Shown here one piece after another: positions 1 to 13,796 of a stretch of DNA of 64,000 nucleotides. This DNA comes from Nymphaea colorata. Taxonomy: Eukaryota; Streptophyta; Magnoliopsida; Nymphaeales; Nymphaeaceae. The translations under genes were made by a program, and so were the position numbers. The stretch covers positions 18,658,848 to 18,722,847 of the forward strand of contig NC_045141.1 of the NCBI RefSeq assembly GCF_008831285.2, given 5' to 3'. Within the stretch, counting starts at the first letter, position 1; every line of letters begins with the position of its first letter. The notes under the pieces were generated by a model. It saw only the letters and a program-made list of their open reading frames with translations. It ran no database searches and was not told the DNA's origin.

Positions 1-77
1 CAATGCTTTTTTGCTTATTATATCCTTATTTGTAGTACATGTTACCATTGGATTGTAGTTTTAATAATCCATTTTAG

Positions 78-3000
78 GTTCTTGTAGGGAGAGTGTTTTG
101 CAAAAAGGGCTGTGATGCTGATGGAGATACATGGGAGGACTGTAAGTCTTTACTTGTTAAAGTATCATTGGCTTGAAATGGTTGATATATATCTTTGCAG
201 CATGCAAGGTTTCAGGTTCGGTATCAATTTAGTGTAGCTTTTGGTTTATAGTTGCTCTTCTTTCAACTGTTTTGCGGTTTTCTAATGTTTCGATAAAAAA
301 TAATTTGGCAACTGTTGTATTGTCATTTTCTTGCATTGGTTGAATACTCAGGCAACACTAAAGCTGCATAAATAAGTAAATAGAGAAAAAGACACATTGC
401 AACTCTATTAACTAGGATAACTGAACAAGTATATAACGATGTAAACAAGTTAACAAAGTTACAAAAGCATATATCACACTTGTCTTTACTCTTTAGCCCT
501 TTCAGTTAATGTGTAAGTTTACCTCCTTGCTTTCTGTCAATACTGGAAAGCTGATTCAAGGTGTAAATATAAGTCAGAGAAGCCCATGAGGTGAAGAGGC
601 AGTGAAACAAGAAAAGTCACAAACCCAAGGTTCTCCTCTCATCCTTACTGTATTAATGGTTGTTGACATAACTTGCTCTGCTGTCAGTAGCCATGGCATG
701 GCTAGGTCTCACAAAGAAAAGACCACGAGCAGCTAGGACATTTATAAGCACAATAGGAGAACTCACATCAGGTTAGATTGGATGACAAGGGAGTAAAATA
801 TGTTTTGCAACGAACCAGGTTGTGTACTGGAACACATTTTTTTTTTGTAAAGTAAATTCTTTATATGCTTGCCAAAAATTACATGCATTGCAAATAAATA
901 AATGAAGACAAGTTGTATTTGGTTGATGTGCGGATGTCTACGTAATACATATGCACACATGTTTATGTATAAAAGGTATTCTAGCCATTTTCAAAATGGC
1001 CAGTATGGTATATATATGTATGAAGTGGTGCCACCATGCCATCATGGGCTCTGATGATTAGTGCTCCTATTCAACAATTAAACCAGCTAAGCTGAAATGC
1101 AAGAGACGAGCAAAATAGACAAACTCTGCTTCTAAAAGCTACCTTAGTAAATTTGAGCTTAGGCTCTATCCTGACAGGTTGACATTTCTCCCAAAATAAA
1201 ATTGGATTTTGAGTATGGGGCTTGACGACTGGTTAGAGGAGGCAATTGCATGTAACTGATCTTGTTCAGCTTAATTACCAGTCACCTGAAGTGACACCAC
1301 AAATAGTTGCTTTTGTTAAACATTTCTGTGAATATTGAACAGTCATTTGAAGTCAAGTTTGTGTGAAATGCATCACATCATGTTTCCTGGTAAATGCTGC
1401 ACATTATATTCTTGTAAACTATACTTTCTAAAAAATTTTAACTTAAATATTCTCACAAATTATTAAACAAGTCACTTGGCAGCTCGAAGGACTTCTGACC
1501 AGTTCATTTATCCAAACATGCATAATTTTTTTGATGTTTATGATGTCATAAGCTTTAATCTTTTCTCTTTCACTTCTGAAATTCTAACACTAACTCCTCT
1601 TATTAAATTATGATTTTTTTTATTGCACAATTAAAGGTTTGTTCCTATTGGGTGGGATTGTATATGTGTGAGGCACACATGCACAAATATGCATAACTAA
1701 TTTCTTTTATTTTCTATATTTTATCAGGTTTTCCACCAGTGAATCTTATAGTTTTGTACCCCTAAACTATCTGTTTCATTTTTAGGCTTGGGGGAATGTA
1801 ATGAGATTTGCTATAAAGATCCAGTTTTGAAGGACCATCAGTGGAGTGCTTACATTGATCGATCTCCAGGGGCAGAAAATTACTCAACGGTTCTTTCTTT
1901 TCCCTCCCTTATAAAGCTAACTTCAGATTTAAATTTATTTTCTTGAATTTTTTGGGACCAATATGTCATCAAAATATTGTTCCTGTTTATCTTCAACTTG
2001 ATGAAGTTCATTACCTTGTATGATGTTTGGTCCTTGAAGACTGAGATCAGACAAATGACCATGTTCAATTATTTTAGAGGGAATTAATCTGTGAATAAAT
2101 GAAGATTCTAGGGTAACCCTTAAGAAAAGGCTCCACACCCATGCCTTTGTTTGTTTTTTAGGATGTAAGAGTGACCAAAAAGACGACTTTATTGTCTGTA
2201 TTCAGCTGCGGGTGTTATTTCTTTCAGATCTTAATGAGAATCTGTGTAAATTGTTTGTCCCCATTTTGGCAACAATTACCAAGTGTAGTTAAATAGTGAT
2301 AAAATTGATAAGTTAATATGACCCATCAAAAGTGGGAAGAAGTTGTAACTTGTAAATCTTGAGAAGATCAAGTTCGAGAAAATGATCACTATGACTCTCC
2401 TCTTATCTCGTGATAAGGAAGGATTCATTTTAAAATTTAAAGAAGCACTTTTGTTGTGCACACTAACAAATTCAGATGGAGGCATTGACTCTTGAATTGA
2501 TCCTCCCTTTCCCTTCTCTAGGTATGTTCAACGGCTCAGTCTCGACCCGGATTCACTCGGTTAAGCTTGACTCGAGCTCAACTCATTTAATAAGCGAGTT
2601 GAGATTGAGTTCAGAAATAAACTTGCTTAAATACACGAGTTGAGCTCAAGCTAGGTAGGCTTGGTTCGGTTAAACTCCTTCAAGCTTGTGGTACTCGTGG
2701 AAAGAGAATAAGTAAAAGATATTTCACTTTATTGTCAAATGTAAAGAAAAAGAAGTTGTTTCAGTGGGCATGCCTTGTGATTTACAAAAGGTAGGCACAA
2801 AGTTCGCGTTCCTTCGTTTTCACTTTCAAATGGAATGGCTCAAGCTTAGCCGAGCTGAGTTCTAGCCTTATTAAGCACAAGCTGAGCTGAGCTCGAGTTA
2901 GTCAACTTGACCTCAAGCCGTGAGTTTTGAGACTTGAGCTGAGCTCGAGCTGGCCCATCTCAGCTCATGTACATCCCTACCCTTCTCTCATTTCTTCCCT

Positions 3001-5672
3001 TCCTATTATATTCTTTTGTCTTTTCATCTTTTCTTTCGTCATTCATCTTTACCATGAGGAATAGATGCCCATTCTCACAAGGTATCCCAGTTAAGCCAAA
3101 CTCATCTTTGGAGAGTCTCAGTAGCCAAAGAACTGAACTTGAGTTGTGATTGTATCCACAGAGGATGGCAGTCTTTAGTGTTATAGCTGACTTTTTTGGT
3201 TTTCAGTGCTCGCTTTAGAATGATTTTGATGGTTTATTCATTTGTTTTTTAGAAATTTGGAGTAGTCTCTCTTGGACTTTTGAAGTTGTAGTTCTTTTAC
3301 TATATTTGCTATCTCCTTATATTGGTTTTTGTTGACAAAACTTATCTACAGTAATTAAGTAGTATTGATAGTTGGTTTTAGGCTTTTAGCTGCATTTGTG
3401 GTGTGAAAATCCATCGAGGCTTGAACCGTGATTATTCAATAAATTAGTTGAAGAGTTATATAGAACGGAAGTGGCCTTGCCTACTGGGGATTCCCATCTG
3501 TTCTGGATGTATGTCCTTTGGTGGCTCCTATGGGAGTGCCAACTGGTGTCATTAACATAGTGTTAGATTGGTCAATGCTTGGTCATTTGAGTGCAGTTCT
3601 ATACATCACTAGAACACAGTCAACATATTGTCAGGCTCATTACATCCTTGTTTTGACCTACTCAGATATTTTCAAGATAGTGGGATAAAAACAGTAAAAG
3701 CAGGCAAGATGAAAAAACGGAATTTATCATGATATCTTGAAAATATCACAAAAAAATATTGCAACAGTGCAAAGAGATTTTTCATAGTTGTTTTTAATAT
3801 ATTTTAATTTTTTAGGTTTCTTTAAAATTTTAATAACCGTTTCAAATTTTATTAAGGTTTTTGTAAGAAAATTAGTAGGTTTTACACCCATAATTTTCTC
3901 AATAATTTTATATATTTTTTATTTCTTTGAACTCTAGTTTTCTTGAGATTTTTGCAACGAAAGCATAATTTCTGATTAATGCCTGAGAAAAACTTAGATA
4001 ATGGAATCCCCAGAGTATTTATACTGTTTGAGGAGGACCTTTAGTGCCCCAATCGCATTCTTGAAGTTTTTCTGTCCAGCTTCAGTAGCTACAGCCAAGC
4101 TTTAATTAGGAATACCAGAATTTAAAATGCAACTGTGTATTTTAAAGTTTTAAATGCTTTGAATTTGCTTAATGCAGCATTCTGTGTGTTAATAGGGGTT
4201 TGTTTCTGTGACCATTTTCAGTACATATGAAACTGTTTGCAGCAAACAGATAGATGCAATGTTGGAGATTTGCTGATTGCAAAGATATCTGTGTTTCTTC
4301 TTATGCATTCTATTCTGGTTAAGCCATGACATGAACCAGACTTTCTTTGTGCATTTTTCTTTAATCAGGAATGCTTTAATGCCTGTGTTGCGGGATGTGC
4401 TTTCAGGGTAAGTTACTTTCTGTCGTGCTTACAATTGTATTCCGATCAATATTTTGTGAAGTTGCACCTTTCTCAATCTGGATTTCTTAAAGCTGGTACT
4501 TGTTGTAAGAGCTAGAGAGTTCAGTCTTGCAAATTTTAACCATTTGATCTGGCCTTAGCCTTTGGGTTGGGGTAAAATTAATCTTGGCCACATGTAGACA
4601 CTATCCTTTACAGATGGGATAGGTACGAGATTTTTTGCTTTTGGCTGCACTTTGGCGATGTTACACTAATTTCAATGCCTCAACTGACCAATATGATCAC
4701 ATGAGAAATAAAACATTTAAAAAGAATGAGGCATGCTATTCATGTGTATATATGGGCAAGTACATACAAATAGATAGGTTATATAAATATTATATATAAA
4801 TGTACAAGTAAACAAATTGAAATTTTTAACTAAGGCCACTGATGATTCCCAAGTTTGGTAAAATACTATTCAAAATGATGAAGAAACTATTGCATTTTTA
4901 TCAACCCCGAATCCTGATTTTGTCAACCCCTAACCTTGACCACATTAACTATACTGCATTTCGCTGTACCAAAGTACTCTGGAATTGTTTTTTTGGTGTC
5001 TTTATAAGAAAATCTAAAGCAATCTTTAGCCTCAAAGCACAAGAAGTATTTAACTCAGCTAAAAGCAATGGCATATAGAAGAAGATGAAAAGCAAAATCT
5101 GTGATGGAATATTCAAGTATATTTCTTCCCAATCAGTTGTATAGAAGTTAGAACTTAATCTATTTTCTTCCAGTCAGTTAAATGCACCTAGAACTTTGGC
5201 TATTCTTGATTGTGCAAACCAAGTTTTGTTAAATACTAGGCTAAATTCCTTCACTGGAGGTACTTTCATCCCCCCAAGTTCACTGTCTTATCCGAGTTTG
5301 TTGGTTGCCTTTTGTGCCACCTGGTTATTTGGCCAACGGCTTACTTTTGTGCTGATACCCAAGTCATCATACTTATGGGAGGCTTAAATAAAAGTACTTC
5401 AATGTTACTGCCCATTAGCTTGAGCTTTGAGTCGCCTACCCGTTTGTTACATTTTTGCTTTCAGTCTCATTCTTTAATCTGAAACTTGCATTTGTGCTTT
5501 ACACTTTTTATCTTTTTCTTCTTTTTTTTTTGTGCAGTTCAGTGTTTCCTCAGAAATAGTTAGTCAGGTTCATCCAAACAGGCCACCCAAACCCTGTTTG
5601 GAGAGTAAGCCACAGCAATCATTGGTCGATCCACCAAGGTCTTCCGAGGATCTTCCATGTACATCTGCATGA
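78..5672 (+). CDS. Small cysteine-rich plant protein, 3' part (start lies before the window)
   Basis: Four coding exons join in one frame: 78-141, 1786-1889, 4369-4407 and 5538-5672 (TGA at 5670-5672). All introns are GT-AG, and the split Cys codon between the first two exons is restored exactly. The visible 113 residues open with VLVGRVFCKKGC and carry about ten cysteines in short-spaced pairs (CKKGC, CLGEC, NEIC, ECFNAC, VAGC). A Pro/Ser-rich tail with two more cysteines follows. This suggests a disulfide-bonded or metal-binding fold, probably secreted because the exon begins in mid-domain after an unseen N terminus. I recognise the general pattern of a conserved plant-only cysteine-rich family but cannot name it with confidence. 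Intron 2 (1890-4368) contains a hAT-type MITE. Exon structure is well supported; function is not. Confidence 0.75.
2519..2979. mobile_element. hAT-type MITE (copy 1) with GAGCTCGA-rich interior
   Basis: The left end reads TAGGTATGTTCA (2519-2530). The right end, reverse-complemented, reads TAGGGATGTACA, so the terminal inverted repeats match at 10 of 12 positions. The 8-bp direct repeat CCCTTCTC flanks it at 2511-2518 and 2980-2987. An 8-bp target duplication with TAGGG-type termini is the hAT superfamily signature. The interior is a degenerate, partly palindromic run of GAGCTCGAG/CTTGAGCTC motifs with no coding capacity. It lies inside an intron of the cysteine-rich gene. Confidence 0.75.
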
Positions 5673-8600
5673 AGAGTATCATACGCATCTAATGTGGAGC
5701 CAATTTTGTATCTCAGTATCTGTCTAGCATGTAGAGGATCCAAATTCACTTTGACTGGAGAATTTTTGTTTCTAAAGGTGAGTGGTGAACGGCAATCTCA
5801 TCTGTCAGTAGTATATAACATGAGTACGACAAACCATTTTTCTGGGGGGAAGGGGGAAGGGAGATGACAAAGGACCCCTTCAAGAACCAGACTACTTAAC
5901 AGGCTTCCTCCTTGAGATAAACTTGGTGGAAGCCCAATGGCTAACGAGAGAAATCGAGTATTTTTTTTCCCCAATTTTAGTTAGATTCTTTTCTTTCAGT
6001 CATTTAGTTGGAACATTTATGGTGCATATGCGTGCCTGCATGTGTATACGTGAAATTTATAGGAATGAGACATAATATGGTAGGCGGATATCTACGTTCA
6101 CATGGTTAATCAAGCGTCTTCTCAGACGAAGCAAAATCAGACCCTGCACTCTTAACTGTATTGATTGCAACCCATGTATTAGATTTAAGAATTTTTCTGT
6201 TCGTGTCATGTTGCAATGGACCATGAAGTCAATACACGTTGTACTTTTGCGTTTCTCATTGAAATGGTTTGCAATAAATACCAAGTGGATTCAAACTAGC
6301 TTAGTGGGACTCCTTTCGGGTATTTAGCAGCAATATGTTCTGTTCTGTCATAGAAAGGGTCTGTTGGCATCACCGTTTTGCATGAAGTACCTTGCATTTT
6401 CTGAAAGACACATGTTACCCTATTCTTTTATTAGTCTTGTTCGGCTTCTCATCACATGAAAAGTTCAACGAATTTTATTTTGTCAAATGAATTAAAAAAG
6501 AAAAAATTGACACCTCCGTCCACGGAGTCTTTCGTCCACCGAACTTAGTTGTCTTTTTTCTTTGGAGTTGTTAAGTTTGGAAGTCGACAAATGCAGCCAC
6601 GGTAAATGTTGTCGTTAGTGTTGAGTCATTTTCTGTTACCTTCTTTTCCAAGTAGTTCCCTTTTCAATTACCTTTAAAAGGGGGACGTTGACAAATCAGT
6701 TTTCATCTCTTCCATCCTTCACTCTCATTTGTATTTATAGTAGTAAGGACAATCCCATCAAAGAGTGGGTTTCCATTAGCTCTTCGAGAGTGTTAGCTAT
6801 CACATCATATCAAACCATATGATCTCACGGGTTTGGGTATGGGGTATGGCAGAGTTATATTATATTATATTATATTATATTATATTATATTATATTATAT
6901 TATATTATATTATATTATATTATATTATATTATATAATAATTCACGGAACTTTTGAATGTTATAAGAAAAGTAAGGGGAAAATATACAACATAGGTGGAA
7001 TGGAAATAAAAAAGAAAAGAAAAATCAAAATTAAAGCAAAAACTAAGTTTGAAAACATAAATTTTGAAGTTTTAAAATACAACAGCACCCACATGTCTGT
7101 ATTGTTGTACCCATATACCGGCATGGTTACTTAGGCAAATCACACGTACCCGTGTCGCTTAAGAGGGACAGTGTCCCTTCAAAATTTCCCATGTGCTCTC
7201 CCATAACCATAAACAAAAAAAAAAAGAGGCATTAAGCACAGTTCATCAGGAAAAATTTCTAAGTTGAGCCACAAATTGAAGTGACTGTACATTTTTACTT
7301 TTTATCTTTCTCCTTCTTAAATGTATCAAGTGAAAAAAGAAATTTGGATTGTCTTAAGTAATAATGTTACTGCACTGGGTCACATCTCAAATTTATGCCA
7401 TAGTTATTCAAAGTTTTATTTTTGACTTCTGTAAAAAAAAATCTTTTTTGCACTAAGCTTGGTTTAGCAGCAGCCAAAATTAGCGCTAATCGAACTTGAA
7501 TTGTAAAACTCAAACTTGACTCGAGCTTGAGCCCAGCTTACTAAGCCGCAGTGACAAATACTAATGAGGCCTGTATATATTACTAATATTGCTGATATTA
7601 GGTGTGTTGGTAGGTATCCAATGTTGGTATTCAGGCCAAAATGGCCTTCTTAAAAAATCGGCCAATATGCGGCTGAATCGGTCTGTAGCGTTTATATGGG
7701 CCGATACAGACTGATATATTGTTAACAAGTAACTGAAATTAATATAAAACTTTAATTTGTTTTTTATAAGGCTAATGTGGACCGATGCATATTTGCAGAT
7801 ACACATTGATCTCTCTACTTCCGATACGAGACGTTTGGAGTGCTTTCACTGTTTTATGTGCAATTAATTTCCCACGTCCCACCACGAAAAAGAACGATTC
7901 AACTTTACGTTCCCCATGGAACAAAGTGGACAATAAGTTCTTACTAATGTTATATAGAAACCCACATGAATCGGTCGATTTGAGTCTGATTGGCAATAAA
8001 TCGATTTAATTCAGCAGCTGACATAAGAGTGCGACATTTAGTAGGTTGTTTATCATTTATAAAAGTTTTAAAAGATGATCGCATACTTTGAAAATTGAAA
8101 TCAGTCGGCTACCTTTGTAGTTGAATTGTTGTTTTTTTATTTTATGTTGCTAAAACTATAAGGAAATGTGTATTTTATCATAAAACATTTTGACTAAGCA
8201 ACTAGTTGTAGTTAATATATATTTTATAAAGATTTTTAGTGGCACAAAATAAAATAAAAAATCAATGTAACTATAGTAGCCCGCTGATTTCAGATAAATA
8301 AACCGGCAAATATCATTCAATTTTCGTTTCAATAACAGTTTTACTGCTCTTTCTTTTCGATTAAAAGGAATTGAGTTGGTTTTAGTTCCATGGGAGTGTT
8401 TCGATTCGGACGTGGGCATCCGATAAAGCAAGCACGTCTCTAAATTTAATATGATCGGAGAGAGGTCCGGCTTACTGCTATTTTCTTTCAGCGCACTCTG
8501 TGGATTGAAAAGGAGGGAAGGAAAGAGCCGCCAAAATTCTTTTTTGGTTTCTTGGCTCTGAAGATTGTCATCTCCATTTCTCCAAATCGAGTTACCCATT

Positions 8601-8899
8601 TGCAGAACCCATATTACAAAGCGAGAAAATATTCCAAAATTTTTAGGCAGGTCAGCCTTGGAGGACCTAACTCTGTTGTCGTCATACCCCCCCACCCTCT
8701 CTCTCTCTCTCTCTCGCTCTGAGACAAGCAACCATCCAGGCGTCGCAGAGGGGCAAAATGCATCGTCTGCCCACTTATCATTAAAGTAGGAGCAAATTGG
8801 GAAACGGGTTGCTGAATTGAGAGAAGTGCGAGAAGTTTCCCTCACCGTCTATCCTCGTCATTTTCTTGTAGGCCTGTGGAGTTTGGACCGAAAGGGGAA
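5673..8899. other. Intergenic region between the cysteine-rich gene and the tetraspanin gene
   Basis: The first few hundred bases are probably the 3' UTR of the upstream gene. The rest is AT-rich and holds a TATAT repeat (6855-6936), a short run of TCGAGCTTGAG-type sequence near 7500-7545 and an ATCGGCC-rich segment at about 7570-7790. A (CT)n tract at 8696-8717 lies in the presumed tetraspanin promoter or leader. A 229-codon open frame on the minus strand (8156-8845) looks accidental. No convincing gene was seen. Confidence 0.5.
6855..6936. repeat. Pentanucleotide microsatellite (TTATA)n
   Basis: Sixteen or so uninterrupted copies of a 5-bp AT unit run from 6855 to 6936. It is distinct from the many dinucleotide TA tracts elsewhere in the window. 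Confidence 0.95.
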
Positions 8900-11800
8900 A
8901 TGGCGGGGGTGTTGAGGAGTTGCATACAGTCCATCCTAAAGCTCTTGAATTCCATTATAGGGATGGCTGGGATCGCCATGATTCTCTACTCTCTTTGGAT
9001 GATCAGGATTTGGAGCTCCCACCTCGATGATGCCCAGTTGCCCGCTCCATGGTAAGCGAAGGAAAGAAAGCTACCCTTTGCATCATGTTCCCTTTTCTTC
9101 TGCAAGTGGGGTTTTCGTCCTTTCTTTTTCCTGTCTTTGGTCCTGCTGTTTCAGCCGCAGCTAGAAATTTGGTTTGATTTTAGCGGCTGTCCCGAATCCT
9201 GTGGTCTAGTACCTCGTGTATTTGGGTCGTTGATTCCTTGAAGATAGTTCTCGATGCGGTTCTTTCCTTGCTTTTGCATCTTCTTTGATTGTAGCGCCAG
9301 AATGAGTTTACTTTTTGAATCTTTTCATGCAATTGGATGGGCGAGAACTTCTCATCTGCGCTTCTTTATCTTCGGCGCCCGTGTGGTGGGAGAACTTTGG
9401 GGGATTTTGGCTTCATGCTCAGGAACTGAGAAGAAATGTTTATTGTGTTCCTTTGTCAGTAAAGCGAGGTTTAAGAAGAGACCCTTTTGTTAACCTTTTC
9501 GCTTGGCTGCTTATTTGCGAGATCACATTGTTCTACTCCCGTGTGCAACTGTGCCTTCAGCAACGGCGTGTCTAGCTGAAAGGCCATTGCTTTCAACTCT
9601 GCTAAAATATTACAGTACATAACGTCTTTAACATTATGTGGCCTTAAAAAGTTTTACTTAATGGTGTTGAACTCCTTCAAAATGTTCCTGTATTGGGCTC
9701 TAACCGTGCAGTTAAGAAACGTTGCTGACAAGTATTTGCGGCTTATCATGCTCACTAACTCTCCGAGGCTTTCCCTTTCTCTTGGCAAGTTGCTAACGTT
9801 TTAATGACTTTAATGGGAAGATTTTTGTTTGTGAATCTGTTGAAGGGCGGGATGTCTGGTGATGTCTCCCCATTCTCGTTTGTGTTTTCCCTTGAGATGC
9901 TTCATAAAATTTCAACTTGCCATGAGTTTCTCTTGTCATTGAATATACATTCTTCTTCTTTCATTAGTAGAAACTATATTTTGGAAAAGCATCTTCACCT
10001 ACAAATTTCTGCTATTATAAGCAAGAGATATGCATTAAGTTTGATCTAATTTTTAATTTCTGTATCTGTTCAAACAAGTTGCTTCAACCGAAAGACCTGT
10101 AGTCCGTGGCAGCAATTTCATCTATGTTACACCCTTAAACTTCAAAACACTGTTCTTGTGAGTGCGTCAGGCTTCATGTGTTAATTTGCTTCAGGATATC
10201 TAACATTTTCAAGCTTGAAGTGAAGCATATCTACAAATAACAGAGACCGCAATGGTATAGAGACTAGCGTGGGGTTTTAAGTTCCCAGCCTCTTGTCAAT
10301 AAGGGAGTAAAACGTTTCTTTACAAGTGCGATGGTTCATGGTGTTGACACCTAGATCTTTCACTCTCATAGTTATTTTTTCTTTAACTTACTTGAAGATA
10401 CAACTTCTAAATTTATCGTATTCCCCTCATCTGCTCCATCGTGCAGGTTCATTTACACCTTTCTTGGACTTGGGATATTCTTGTGCATCATTACTTGTTC
10501 AGGACATATTGCTGCTGAGACTGCAAATGGTCATTGCCTCTCTTGCGTATCCTTGCTTTGCATGACTTCTTTACAAGGGTTTCAGTCTTCAAATTTCTGA
10601 TTCCTTTGCAACAAAATTTGGGACGTTGGCAGTTTTAGGGACATTAGTTGTTGCTTTTTCCTTGTGGTTTTAATCTGTTTGCAAATGCTATGGAAAACAC
10701 GCAAAGCTCATCTTTCTTACTTGGATTGTGTGGTTGTGTTTGGTGAAGATACTGTTATCTTTTACTCGATCTGTTCATTGATAAGCTGTAGGTTTGTAGC
10801 TTTTATCTGAAATACTTTTTAAGGTTTTTAGGTTCCATTATCAATTCTGTACAATGTTTTGATGCGTCAATTTTTTTGGTTCGATAGGTTAATGTTTGTA
10901 AACTTTGCCAACTATGTTCTATCTGCATTTTCTGTGCTTCTCACAATATAAGATGAAGCTTTTGTCAAATGAATACAAGTAAAGGTCCTCTTCTCCCGAT
11001 GGTGCTGGGGAGAAAAAAATCATCCATGGGTCGTTATCTTCGTTGGCTGTGGATTTGTTTCAGCTGGTTTAACAAGGAAAAAAGCTCTCTTATATTGATG
11101 ATGGTTTTTACGACTTATAGGATGATGCAATTAGTGAAAACCTTGTCATATAGGTACAACATATATAATATATTCAAGTAGAAAGAAAACAAGTAAAAAA
11201 GAAGGAAGAAAAACCGGCTAGGCACTGCGTGCCCTGTGCTTTTATTGAAGCTTTTTGTTTATAACTTTATACTGTAATCTGATGAATAGGAGCATTCACA
11301 CCCATGTTGTTGTGTGCCATCAATAGAGATTGTCTGCAATCTGTTCAAATGGATTCCTTGACTGACATACAGTATATGGTATTTGTTTTTCTGCTCATAT
11401 TGCTGGAGTCCGGAATAACTGCCGATATATTTCTGAACCGAGACTGGGAAGCGGTACTTCTTAAACTTTCTTACTCTCTATTGTAGACCATAAAGTTCTT
11501 GCTACTATTACAGGTTAGATGAACTACATACACCTTTCTGGAAGGGGAATGGGATATGCATGGATCATGGGGTCAGGGTTCTTGTCCCAAAGGAATGTGT
11601 GGAACTTGTTCAACCTCATAAAAGGTTATTTTCTTTTCTGGTTTTATGTGTTTTCATAAACACTGTTCCAGGATTTCCCTGAGGATCCTACTGGGAGATT
11701 CGATGAGTTCAAAGATTTTGTAAGAGCAAACTTTGAAATGTGCAAGTGGGTAGGATTATTGATTGTGGCTGCACAGGTACGATGTTTCTGTCTAATGCTT

Positions 11801-12440
11801 TCTGGTTCTTTCAAAATGGTCTACGTGTCTTAATTTTCTTTCATTCTCACATTCTGCAGGCCTTTTCTCTCCTTTTGGCAATGATTCTCCGAGCGCTTGG
11901 GCCAGATATTGGTGGAAACTATGACAGTGATGATGATTCCACTGTTGCTGCCAGGCTACCTCTTCTAAGGAATGCGGCCCAACCTTCCCCTTTCACTGCT
12001 GACCCGCGTTATCTACCCCAAAAAGAAGAGCTCTGGGGTGTGAAAATAGAAGATAAGGTAAATAGGTCAAATTAATTGTAAAGTTTGGTTTTGGGCCTTC
12101 TTTATACTCAGGAAACATGGGTCTGTTAAGCACATACGGGAGTATAAAAACAGGCCTGTTAAATGCACATGGAAATATAAAACGCATGTGTGCATATGCT
12201 TATGCTATGGAAGAACTGTGTGCCTGTCTCTTACAGATGTTGGGATTTTGGTAGCTTGAGGATCTAATCTAATGAAGTCATCGAGTCAGGAAGAGCATCT
12301 ATTAAAGCACTTAGCAATATTGATTCTGGAACTTTCCATGATTCAAGGCCTACCTTTGGTCCTAGTTATAAAGTACTTTTAAATTGATAATTTTGTGGTT
12401 CTAGCACTGATTTTTGTCTGTCTTGCAGTCATACAGGTAA
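8900..12440 (+). CDS. TET19: Tetraspanin, TET19-like
   Basis: Exons 8900-9051, 10447-10546, 11373-11453, 11672-11776, 11860-12057 and 12429-12440 give a 215-residue protein; all junctions are GT-AG and in frame. Four hydrophobic segments are visible: residues about 10-38 ([19 protein letters not shown]), 51-70 ([17 protein letters not shown]), 85-100 ([13 protein letters not shown]) and 136-155 ([20 protein letters not shown]). The large loop ([13 protein letters not shown] onward) is short and lacks the GCC motif of most plant tetraspanins, as in the TET18-20/TOM2A branch. An acidic YDSDDD box follows the fourth segment, also typical of that branch. Length fits TET19. Family members organise membrane microdomains. 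The last exon supplies only SYR and the stop; reading into that intron would end after five residues. The TET19 assignment is from remembered family features, not a search. Confidence 0.88.
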
Positions 12441-13661
12441 AACATTGACACTTGGGATGGAACTATTCCAGATAACACAGTTTGCATCTTGGATTGGATA
12501 AAGCTGAGTGTGAAGTTAAGTCTGGTTCTTTAGGTTTGACCGTTTGAGACCCCATTGACAGGATATCCTTCTTCTCTTTTTTTGGCAACATAATCGAAGG
12601 CATGCTGATTTCTGAGATCTAAAAGTGGATAATTTTAACTGTTAAAGTTTCATGCTAATGGGTATTTGCAGGAACAACCCTTCAAACTTTTCATAGCGAA
12701 GGGATAGGTGCTGTAATCCCAGACTGTTATAATATAATTCCTGGTTCGTTGCTTGTATTAAACATTTTCTTTGGCCAGCTTATGGTCTATTCTAACCACA
12801 TGGAAATGATTTGATGAATCATAACTTTTGTTACTGATTTTGTTATTGGTGTGTTCATTTCACCTCATGCTATGACTGCAAGGCCTCGTGTTTATTGTTT
12901 TAGCATTAGGACAGAATGTAATGATTGGGGCGTGTCGTTCTTTTCTTTCATTCACAACCTGGGTTAGTCTCACTCAGATTATGCCAAGAGATGCAACCCT
13001 AAAACTTCGACGAGCTCTTTCAAATGTCTTGTCTTTCAAGTCGTGAGGATGATGAAAGTATCACCGACAGAACCTGTATATTCACGAGCAAGTAATTGTT
13101 TGGTTTTCATAGAGGCATTTACTCTGCGATGGTCCTGCATATGCACCAACCTTTAATGGATACTGTCTAGAACGTGAACACCTCCGTGTTTATTCTGTGT
13201 TTCAGCTTTAAATGCACTTGCCTTTATTGTTTCACTTTTATTTACTAGTTCGACGCATTAATAAAGTTTTCACAAGGATTTTTTTATCAAATCTTGCGGT
13301 CGTTGGTAAGACGTGCATGGACAAACTCGCACGCAGGTACACACATATTTACTGATTATTTTAGAATGCTCAAGTAAAAAGGTTATTTTAGAACAACTGA
13401 TTCATTATGAATGGATTGGCAGATGTCCAAAATGCATTTGCGAAACTGATATATTTAGAACATTGGTCTTTCGCTCTCTCTCTCTCTCTTAGCATCCCCC
13501 ATGAAGCAGCCGATGGCTGTCCTCTTTAGCAGAGCCGGCTCAATCGGAAGATTGAACTGGAGTCTGTATCGTTTCAATTTAGCGGATGTCTTGAAAGATG
13601 CAAACTGTAAGCTGTATCTTACGTAGGCGTTTGAATTGGATGTTTTTCAAAGTAAAGAGAT

Positions 13662-13671
13662 TATATCAACA

Positions 13672-13711
<40 letters not shown>

Positions 13712-13729
13712 TTTTTTTTTGTTGATATA
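13662..13729. repeat. (AT)n tract framed by a 14-bp inverted repeat
   Basis: The left arm TATATCAACAAAAA (13662-13675) is exactly complementary to the right arm TTTTTGTTGATATA (13716-13729). About 32 bp of AT dinucleotides and a short T run lie between them. The arrangement could extrude as a cruciform, or could be the end-to-end remains of a tiny MITE. Confidence 0.8.
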
Positions 13730-13796
13730 GCAATCAATATGGGGCTGAATACTTGGGTTGGGCACAGCTTATATTCACCTTTGTTGGTAACACTGG

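Noticed and set aside
8156-8845. 229-codon open frame on the minus strand upstream of the tetraspanin gene
   Set aside because: It crosses a CT microsatellite (giving a run of alternating Arg/Glu), shows no domain and lies opposite the presumed tetraspanin promoter. AT-rich codons in its second half read as ordinary intergenic sequence.
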